64,000 nt of DNA from Pectobacterium peruviense (lineage in GTDB: Bacteria > Pseudomonadota > Gammaproteobacteria > Enterobacterales > Enterobacteriaceae): the NCBI RefSeq assembly GCF_002847345.1, contig NZ_LXFV01000007.1, positions 62,001 to 126,000 on the forward strand, given 5' to 3'. The notes under the pieces are model-generated. The model had not been told where the DNA came from and made no database searches. It was given only the letters and a program-made list of their open reading frames with translations. The position numbers were made by a program, and so were the translations under genes. Positions within the stretch are counted from its first letter, which is position 1, and each line of letters begins with the position of its first letter. Below, in pieces: positions 57,732-64,000 of the stretch.

Positions 57732-59228
57732 TTACGCTTTATCATGTTCCGCTTTCAGCGCGGTTGCGATTGATTCAGCCTGTGTGCCCACAACAATCTG
57801 CACGCTCTGCTTATTCAGACGAATAACACCTGCCGCACCAAGACGTTTCGCCTGCGCCTCATCAACCAGAGAGGAGTCAGCCACATTCAAACGCAAACGC
57901 GTGATACAGGCATCGATGCCGATCAGATTGGCTTTGCCGCCCAGCGCCTGCAAATAACCACGCGCCAACGTCGCCGTATCGCTTGATTTCTCACCCGCAG
58001 ATGCAGTACTCACGTCATATCCATCGGATTCGCTACCGCTCACGGCCAGTTCACGTCCCGGTGTTAACAGATTGAAGCGAGTAATTGTGAAGCGGAACAC
58101 CACATAATAAATGACGAAGAATACCAGCCCTTGTGCAATCAGCATGTACCACTGGGTGGCTAGCGGGTTACGCGAGGACAGCACCATATCCACCAGACCA
58201 GCACTGAAGCCAAACCCGGCAATCCAATGCATACTGGCAGCGATAAAGACGGAAAACCCTGTCAGTAACGCATGCAGGAAATACATCACTGGCGCCACGA
58301 ACATGAATGAGAATTCCAGCGGCTCGGTGATCCCAGTGAAGAACGAAGCAAACGCCGCCGCCAGCATAATCCCGGCAACTTTACTTTTGTTCTCAGGACG
58401 CGCGCAGTGGTAGATCGCTAACGCGGCTCCCGGCAGGCCGAACATCATAATCGGGAAGAAACCCGCCTGATAACGTCCGGTGATCCCTACCACTGCTTTG
58501 CCTGAATCGATAGACTGCTGACCAGCCAGGAAGTTAGGGATATCGTTGATACCCGCAACGTCAAACCAGAACACGGAATTCAGCGCGTGGTGTAACCCAA
58601 CAGGAATCAGTAAGCGGTTAAAGAAGGCATAAACCCCAGCACCAGCCGACCCCAACTGTTGAATGTGTTCACCAAACGATACCAGCGCATTGTAAATCAC
58701 CGGCCAGACGTACATTAAAATGAACGCCACCAGAATCATCAGGAAAGAAACCAGAATCGGCACCAGACGCCGCCCGCTGAAGAACGACAGCGCTTTAGGC
58801 AATTCCACCTGACTAAAGCGGTTATACAGTTCAGCGGACATCACACCAACCAGGATTCCGATAAATTGGTTTTCAATCTTGCCAAACGCAGCGGGCACCT
58901 GTTCAACAGGGATCCGCTGAATCATGGCGACAACAGCGGGTGAACACAGCGTGGTCAGCACCAGATAACCGACAAAACCGGTCAATGCTGCCGCGCCATC
59001 TTTATCTTTCGACATACCGTAAGCGACACCGACCGCAAACAGTACCGCCATATGCCCGATAATCGCCTCACCCGATTTAATAAGAAGTGCCGCCAATGCG
59101 TTCTCGCTTCCCCAACCAACCGGATCGATCCAGTAACCTATACCCATCAGGATAGCGGCAGCAGGCAGTGTCGCGACAGGCACCATCAATGCCCGACCGA
59201 CTTTTTGTAAATAGCTCAGAGTACTCAC
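57732..59228 (-). CDS. nagE: PTS N-acetylglucosamine transporter, EIICB only
   Basis: 498 residues. An EIIC domain with about eight to ten membrane helices (1-370; GRYQAGFFPIMMFGLPGAAL and TGITEPLEFSFMF are signatures) and an EIIB domain (about 415-498) with the phospho-cysteine in LIGIDACITRLRLNV. The EIIA domain and linker found in E. coli NagE (about 150 residues) are absent, so phosphate must come from a separate EIIA, probably Crr. GTG start at 59228 with GAGAGGG just upstream; an ATG at 59288 would add 20 unrelated residues. Confidence 0.95.
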   Translation of the reverse strand: MSTLSYLQKVGRALMVPVATLPAAAILMGIGYWIDPVGWGSENALAALLIKSGEAIIGHMAVLFAVGVAYGMSKDKDGAAALTGFVGYLVLTTLCSPAVVAMIQRIPVEQVPAAFGKIENQFIGILVGVMSAELYNRFSQVELPKALSFFSGRRLVPILVSFLMILVAFILMYVWPVIYNALVSFGEHIQQLGSAGAGVYAFFNRLLIPVGLHHALNSVFWFDVAGINDIPNFLAGQQSIDSGKAVVGITGRYQAGFFPIMMFGLPGAALAIYHCARPENKSKVAGIMLAAAFASFFTGITEPLEFSFMFVAPVMYFLHALLTGFSVFIAASMHWIAGFGFSAGLVDMVLSSRNPLATQWYMLIAQGLVFFVIYYVVFRFTITRFNLLTPGRELAVSGSESDGYDVSTASAGEKSSDTATLARGYLQALGGKANLIGIDACITRLRLNVADSSLVDEAQAKRLGAAGVIRLNKQSVQIVVGTQAESIATALKAEHDKA

Positions 59229-59375
59229 TTTTCCCTCTCTTACCTTTGCGAGGTAAATGAAATGTTGTGGGGCAAACAAACCTGCCAATAAATTTCACTG
59301 CCGAAAAACTTCACTGTCAAAAAGCGTCATTGTCGAAAAAACAGACCCAGCGAGGGTTCTTAGAGGAGTGTAAGA

Positions 59376-59400
59376 AAAATAATTCGCTACACAAATTAAA
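59376..59400. promoter_or_regulatory. NagC operator candidate on the nagE side
   Basis: AATAATTCGCTACACAAATT is close to the E. coli nagE NagC operator as I recall it (TTTAATTCG...CAAATTAAA). It lies 150 nt upstream of nagE. With the nagB-side copy it could support a NagC loop. Confidence 0.65.
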
Positions 59401-59410
59401 CCCCGTAATT

Positions 59411-59428
59411 ATGTGATAAAAATCACCA
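59411..59428. promoter_or_regulatory. CRP site in the nagE-nagB region
   Basis: TGTGA-TAAAAA-TCACC matches 9 of 10 CRP core bases. It lies between the two NagC-like boxes, as in E. coli where CRP activates both directions. Confidence 0.75.
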
Positions 59429-59469
59429 AAAAACTGCATACAAAAAGTTTATACCTGAATAAAACCCCA

Positions 59470-59491
59470 ACTTATTTCAAGATTAAAAAAA
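59470..59491. promoter_or_regulatory. NagC operator candidate on the nagB side
   Basis: CTTATTTCAAGATTAAAAAA resembles the E. coli nagB NagC box (TTATTT...TTCAAAAAA type). It lies about 100 nt upstream of nagB. Confidence 0.6.
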
Positions 59492-59588
59492 ACGGAGTAG
59501 ACTAATTTTAATGCATAGACAAAACGCGCAACCGGCGCGATTTACGCAATAACGTATTTAATTCCACTAAAAAATCAGGAGAGCGCTG

Positions 59589-60389
59589 ATGAGACTCATT
59601 CCCTTAACTACCGCCGCCGACGTCGGAAAATGGGCCGCCCGCCACATCGTTGAGAAAATTAACGCTTTCAAGCCCAGCGCTGAGCGCCCTTTCATTCTTG
59701 GACTACCGACTGGCAGTTCACCACTGGAAGCCTATAAATCGCTGGTCGCCATGCACAAAGCGGGTCTGGTGAACTTCAAACACGTTGTGACCTTCAATAT
59801 GGATGAATATGTCGGCCTGCCAACCGATCATTCGGAAAGCTATCATACCTTCATGCATCAGAATTTCTTCAATCACGTTGATATTCAGCGTGAAAACATT
59901 AACCTGTTGAACGGCAACGCAGAAGACACCACAGCAGAATGTCGCCGCTATGAAGAGAAAATAAAGTCCTACGGGAAAATTCATCTTTTCATGGGCGGCG
60001 TGGGCAATGACGGACATATCGCCTTCAATGAGCCAGCCTCCTCTTTGGCTTCCCGCACCCGCATCAAAACGTTGACGGAAGAAACCCGTATCGCAAATTC
60101 CCGTTTCTTCGGCGGGGACGTCAGTCTGGTGCCTAAATTTGCCCTGACTGTGGGTGTCGGTACGCTGCTGGATGCTGAAGAAGTGATGATTTTGGTGACC
60201 GGTCGTAACAAGGCGCAGGCGCTACAGGCTGCGGTAGAAGGCAACGTCAACCACATGTGGACTATCAGCTGTCTGCAACTTCATGCCAAAGCCATCATGG
60301 TCTGCGACGAACCGTCAACGATGGAGCTCAAGGTAAAAACCGTTAAATACTTCCGTGAGTTAGAAACGGAAAGTATGAAGAACCTCTAA
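59589..60389 (+). CDS. nagB: Glucosamine-6-phosphate deaminase
   Basis: 266 residues, the same length as the E. coli enzyme. Conserved regions are [26 protein letters not shown] (catalytic aspartate), and [17 protein letters not shown] (His and Glu). It converts glucosamine 6-phosphate to fructose 6-phosphate and ammonia. CAGGAGAG lies before the ATG. First gene of nagBAC. Confidence 0.98.
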   Translation: MRLIPLTTAADVGKWAARHIVEKINAFKPSAERPFILGLPTGSSPLEAYKSLVAMHKAGLVNFKHVVTFNMDEYVGLPTDHSESYHTFMHQNFFNHVDIQRENINLLNGNAEDTTAECRRYEEKIKSYGKIHLFMGGVGNDGHIAFNEPASSLASRTRIKTLTEETRIANSRFFGGDVSLVPKFALTVGVGTLLDAEEVMILVTGRNKAQALQAAVEGNVNHMWTISCLQLHAKAIMVCDEPSTMELKVKTVKYFRELETESMKNL

Positions 60390-60405
60390 CCGATCGCGGG
60401 AGTCG

Positions 60406-61554
60406 ATGATGTACGCGTTAACCCATAGCCGGATTTTTACCGGCCATCAGATTCTGGATAATCACGCTGTCGTGATTGCTAATGGGCTGATCGAGCGAGT
60501 CTGCCCGCTTGCTGAGCTCCCAGCCGACATTGAACAACACGATCTGGCCGGTGCGTTTCTCGCTCCGGGGTTTATCGATCTCCAACTGAACGGCTGCGGC
60601 GGTGTGCAATTTAACGACTCGCTGGACACGATCTCCGTCAAAACGTTGGAGATCATGCAGCAGGCGAACCAGCGTTCGGGCTGTACCAGTTTTTTACCCA
60701 CGCTGATTACCTCCAGCGATGCGTTCATGAAACACAGCGTCAACGTGATGAGAGACTGGCTGGCGCAGAATAAGCATCAAGCGCTTGGATTGCACCTCGA
60801 AGGCCCGTGGCTGAACGTGATAAAAAAAGGCACACATGACCCTGCCTTTATCCGCAAACCGACACAAGCGCTCGTCGATTTTCTGTGTGCCAACGCAGAG
60901 GTGATTACGAAAATCACGCTGGCACCGGAAGAAGTCGAACCGGCAGTTATCCGCCAGTTAACTGCGGCAGGCATTATCGTCTCCGCCGGACACTCTAACG
61001 CGACCTGGGAACAGGCTAAGCAGGGTTTTGCCGCAGGCATTCGCTTCGCCACCCACCTGTTCAACGCCATGCCTTATCTGACTGGCCGCGAACCTGGGCT
61101 CGTCGGCGCGATTTACGATGCTCCGGAAGTTTATTGCGGCATTATCGCGGATGGACGTCACGTAGACTGGGCCAATATTCGCAACAGTAAGCGTATCAAG
61201 GGCGATAAGCTGGTGCTGGTGACCGATGCCACCGCACCAGCGGGCGCAGATATTGACCAGTTCATTTTTGCTGGTAAAACCATATACTACCGTGATGGTC
61301 TCTGCGTCGATGAACACGGCACTCTGAGCGGTTCGGCCCTGACGATGATCGAAGCCGTACGTAACAGCGTCGAACACGCAGGTATCGCGCTGGATGAAGC
61401 CATTCGGATGGCAACGCTCTATCCGGCTCGCGCCATCGGCGTCGATCACCAGTTAGGCAGTATTGAAAGCGGTAAAGTGGCCAATCTAACCGCATTTGAT
61501 CGTGATTATCACATTCTCAAGACGTTTGTTAACGGCAATCCTGTTTGGGGATAA
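60406..61554 (+). CDS. nagA: N-acetylglucosamine-6-phosphate deacetylase
   Basis: 382 residues, amidohydrolase barrel. Metal and substrate motifs [39 protein letters not shown] and the catalytic aspartate in [11 protein letters not shown] are present. It starts 16 nt after nagB. The first two codons are both ATG; E. coli aligns with the second. Confidence 0.98.
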   Translation: MMYALTHSRIFTGHQILDNHAVVIANGLIERVCPLAELPADIEQHDLAGAFLAPGFIDLQLNGCGGVQFNDSLDTISVKTLEIMQQANQRSGCTSFLPTLITSSDAFMKHSVNVMRDWLAQNKHQALGLHLEGPWLNVIKKGTHDPAFIRKPTQALVDFLCANAEVITKITLAPEEVEPAVIRQLTAAGIIVSAGHSNATWEQAKQGFAAGIRFATHLFNAMPYLTGREPGLVGAIYDAPEVYCGIIADGRHVDWANIRNSKRIKGDKLVLVTDATAPAGADIDQFIFAGKTIYYRDGLCVDEHGTLSGSALTMIEAVRNSVEHAGIALDEAIRMATLYPARAIGVDHQLGSIESGKVANLTAFDRDYHILKTFVNGNPVWG

Positions 61555-61665
61555 AGCGAAAAGCGTCTTGAGGTAAAACGGAAATACGTGGGGGGAAACC
61601 AAGATAAGGTTTACCCCGTGTTGACGAAAAAACGCGTTATACCTAAAGAAGCGAGTAACCTTTTA

Positions 61666-62889
61666 ATGACCACAGGCGGACAGGCGCAGATAGGGAATGT
61701 CGATCTGGTTAAGCAATTAAACAGCGCGGTGGTTTACCGCCTGATTGATCAGCAAGGCCCGATCTCACGGATTCAAATAGCAGAGCAGAGCCAACTTGCT
61801 CCCGCCAGCGTCACCAAAATAACCCGCCAGCTTCTGGAACGCGGGCTCATCAGAGAAGTCGATCAGCAGGCTTCAACTGGCGGCAGACGCGCTATTTCAA
61901 TTATCACCGAAAACCGCCCTTTCCATACCATCGCCGTACGTCTCGGTCGTTATGACGCCACCATCGCGTTGTACGATTTGCAGGGAAAAGCGCTGGAAGA
62001 AATGCACTACGAGCTGCAAGAGAAAACACAGGAGTCGCTGGAAGCCACGCTATTTCAGTCTATCAGCGACTTTATTACCAGCCACCAGCGCCGTATCCGC
62101 GAGCTTATTGCGATCTCTGTGGTGCTACCGGGGTTGGTTGATCCGGTTGCAGGTATCGTCCGCTATATGCCGCATATCAGCGTGAATAACTGGAAACTGG
62201 TCGAAAATCTGCAACGCCACTTCAATGTCACCAGCTTTGTCGGTCACGACATCCGCAGTCTGGCACTGGCGGAACACTATTTTGGTGCCACTCACGACTC
62301 ACTGGATTCTATTCTGGTACGTGTGCATCGAGGTACAGGCGCAGGAATTCTCGTCAACGGACAAATTTTTCTCGGCAGTAACGGCAACGTCGGCGAGATT
62401 GGTCATATTCAGATCGATCCACTCGGCGATCGCTGCCATTGCGGTAACTTTGGCTGTCTGGAAACCGTCGTCGCCAACGGCGCAATTGAACAACGCGTAC
62501 AGCATCTGCTCCGTCAGGGCTATCCCAGCAAGCTTTCTGCGAATAACAGTTCGATTTCAGCAATTTGCAAAGCGGCTAACCGAGGCGATGACCTCGCCCG
62601 AGATGTGATCGAACAAGTTGGACTCAATCTCGGTAAAGCGCTTTCCATCGCGATCAATTTGTTCAATCCACAAAAAGTTGTGATTGCCGGTGAAATTACC
62701 GAAGCAGAAAAAACGCTGCTTCCTGCGATTCAACGCTGCATCAACACGCAGGTACTGAAAGAATTTCGTCATAATCTGCCAATTGAGATCTCCAGCCTCA
62801 ACCATCTTTCGGCTATCAGCGCCTTCGCATTGGTCAAACGTGCGATGCTAAACGGTGTTCTGCTACAACAATTGCTCGAAAACGCCTGA
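61666..62889 (+). CDS. nagC: Transcriptional regulator NagC (ROK family)
   Basis: 407 residues. N-terminal winged helix (SRIQIAEQSQLAPASVTKIT) and a ROK domain with the zinc motif CHCGNFGCLE. It represses nagE-nagBA and releases on GlcNAc-6-phosphate. The ATG at 61666 matches E. coli MTPGGQAQIGN; an upstream GTG (61588) adds 26 residues. Confidence 0.97.
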   Translation: MTTGGQAQIGNVDLVKQLNSAVVYRLIDQQGPISRIQIAEQSQLAPASVTKITRQLLERGLIREVDQQASTGGRRAISIITENRPFHTIAVRLGRYDATIALYDLQGKALEEMHYELQEKTQESLEATLFQSISDFITSHQRRIRELIAISVVLPGLVDPVAGIVRYMPHISVNNWKLVENLQRHFNVTSFVGHDIRSLALAEHYFGATHDSLDSILVRVHRGTGAGILVNGQIFLGSNGNVGEIGHIQIDPLGDRCHCGNFGCLETVVANGAIEQRVQHLLRQGYPSKLSANNSSISAICKAANRGDDLARDVIEQVGLNLGKALSIAINLFNPQKVVIAGEITEAEKTLLPAIQRCINTQVLKEFRHNLPIEISSLNHLSAISAFALVKRAMLNGVLLQQLLENA

Positions 62890-62899
62890 TTCCCTTTCT

Positions 62900-62944
62900 G
62901 GCCGGATTATGTAATCACTAAAAACCCGGCCTTTCCTCTGCATT
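62900..62944 (+). terminator. Weak terminator candidate after nagC
   Basis: ggccgg (62900-62905) and ccggcc (62936-62941) can pair with a 30-nt loop, followed by TTT only. It is poor as an intrinsic terminator but is the only candidate before asnB. Confidence 0.3.
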
Positions 62945-63092
62945 AATTTGACGAATCAACACCAAAAAAGCCAATAAATTAACGAAACACCACACCAATT
63001 GCTTTTTTCATTAAATAATATTGAATTCCTATGGCGTTTTGATGCTAAATCAATGGCACTAAGGTCGAATTCGTAATTACTGGGAGTCATGT

Positions 63093-64000
63093 ATGTGTTC
63101 TATTTTTGGTGTGCTTGATCTGAAAAGCGATCCTGTTGAACTGCGTAAGAAAGCACTGGAATTATCCCGTTTAATGCGTCACCGCGGACCAGACTGGTCC
63201 GGCGTTTATGCCAGCGACAAAGCGATTCTGGCTCATGAACGTCTGTCTATCGTTGACGTCAACACGGGCGCACAGCCGCTTTACAACGCCGAGCGCACCC
63301 ACATTCTGGCCGTTAACGGTGAAATTTATAACCATCAGGCATTGCGTCAGCAATACGGTGACCGTTACGCGTTTCAAACTGGCTCCGACTGCGAGGTCAT
63401 CCTTGCGCTGTATCAGGAAAAAGGCCCTGAATTCCTGGACGAACTGCGCGGCATGTTCGCTTTTGCGCTGTATGACAGCGAAAAAGACGCCTACCTGATC
63501 GGTCGTGACCATCTTGGTATTATCCCGCTGTACATGGGCTACGATGAGCACGGTAACCTGTACGTCGCTTCTGAAATGAAAGCGCTGGTGCCAGTTTGCC
63601 GTACCATCAAAGAATTCCCAGCAGGCAGCTACCTGTGGAGCAAAGACGGTGAAATCCGTGAATATTACCAGCGTGACTGGTTTGATTACGATGCCGTAAA
63701 AGACAACGAAACGGATAAAGTAGCGCTGCACGATGCACTGGAAGAAGCGGTGAAAAGCCACCTGATGTCTGACGTGCCTTACGGCGTGTTGCTCTCTGGT
63801 GGCCTGGATTCTTCCGTTATCTCCGCGATCACCAAAAAATATGCTGCACGTCGCGTAGAAGATGACGCGCGCAGCGAAGCCTGGTGGCCTCAGTTGCACT
63901 CTTTCGCCGTTGGTTTGGAAGGTGCGCCAGATTTGAAAGCCGCGCAGGAAGTCGCTAAACACCTCGGTACCGTGCACCACGAAATTCATTTCACCGTGCA
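63093..64000 (+). CDS. asnB: Asparagine synthetase B (partial, runs off the window)
   Basis: The first 302 codons are present. After Met the catalytic cysteine opens the class II glutamine amidotransferase domain (MCSIFGVLDLKSD; LMRHRGPDWSG; HNI-type NGEIYNHQALR). The synthetase domain begins with the pyrophosphate loop LLSGGLDSSVI. It makes asparagine from aspartate, glutamine and ATP. GGGAG lies 8 nt before the ATG. In E. coli nagD stands between nagC and asnB; here only 203 nt separate them. Confidence 0.97.
   Translation, partial: MCSIFGVLDLKSDPVELRKKALELSRLMRHRGPDWSGVYASDKAILAHERLSIVDVNTGAQPLYNAERTHILAVNGEIYNHQALRQQYGDRYAFQTGSDCEVILALYQEKGPEFLDELRGMFAFALYDSEKDAYLIGRDHLGIIPLYMGYDEHGNLYVASEMKALVPVCRTIKEFPAGSYLWSKDGEIREYYQRDWFDYDAVKDNETDKVALHDALEEAVKSHLMSDVPYGVLLSGGLDSSVISAITKKYAARRVEDDARSEAWWPQLHSFAVGLEGAPDLKAAQEVAKHLGTVHHEIHFTV

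Noticed and set aside
63171-63989. 272-codon minus-strand frame opposite asnB
   Set aside because: Phe/Val/Arg-rich shadow of asnB; asnB has catalytic Cys2 and the SGGLDSS loop.

Overview
The window looks like chromosomal backbone of a gamma-proteobacterium of the order Enterobacterales. Nearly every protein is a close relative of its E. coli counterpart, and gene order follows the E. coli 16-17 min region (tol-pal, cyd, suc, sdh, gltA, nei, pxp, phr, kdp, pgm, seqA, fldA, fur, glnS, nag, asnB). Local differences (pcp inside the nei-pxp cluster, a DUF523-DUF1722 fusion, a NagE without EIIA, and short inverted-repeat elements of a type I associate with soft-rot bacteria) point to Pectobacterium or a close relative. 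The genus is an inference.

Layout. 0-1.3 kb: a YjaA-family protein and a DUF554 membrane protein. 1.5-2.1 kb: a tandem tRNA-Lys array with two intact and two decayed copies. 2.3-7.8 kb, minus strand: ybgC-tolQRAB-pal-cpoB, the cell-envelope constriction machine. 8.0-11.1 kb: cydABX-ybgE, cytochrome bd oxidase. 11.8-21.6 kb: sdhCDAB-sucABCD, divergent from gltA (22.3-23.6 kb). Together these form the oxidative core of the TCA cycle, with a shared control region holding a CRP-like site. 23.6-27.3 kb: the wreck of a type I restriction-modification locus. The hsdM and hsdR genes are broken, while two cargo genes (RhuM family and a DUF262 GmrSD-like protein) are still open. 27.4-34.6 kb: nei, pcp, pxpACB, ybgI, phr and a DUF523-DUF1722 gene, combining DNA repair with 5-oxoproline salvage. 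35.0-38.6 kb: an ABC importer of the ferric iron/aminoethylphosphonate class. 38.7-47.4 kb: ybfA and the potassium system kdpFABC-kdpDE. 47.5-51.9 kb: an EamA half-transporter, pgm, seqA, ybfF and ybfE. 52.0-53.7 kb: a chemoreceptor inserted between ybfE and fldA. 54.5-57.6 kb: fldA, fur and glnS. 57.7-62.9 kb: nagE divergent from nagBAC. 63.1 kb to the end: the start of asnB.

The most unusual region is the decayed hsd island. The start of hsdM, two frameshifts, an in-frame stop and a deletion fused to the ribosome-binding site of the DUF262 gene can all be read in the DNA. In hsdR only the first ~60 codons and the last ~60 codons remain. The specificity gene is gone, yet the two accessory genes keep full-length frames, good ribosome-binding sites and translational overlap, as if still under selection. 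The tRNA-Lys array, where the T-arm of a decayed copy is split by a 66-nt chain of mini-hairpins, is the second most unusual spot. No CRISPR array, prophage, complete insertion sequence or rRNA gene was seen.
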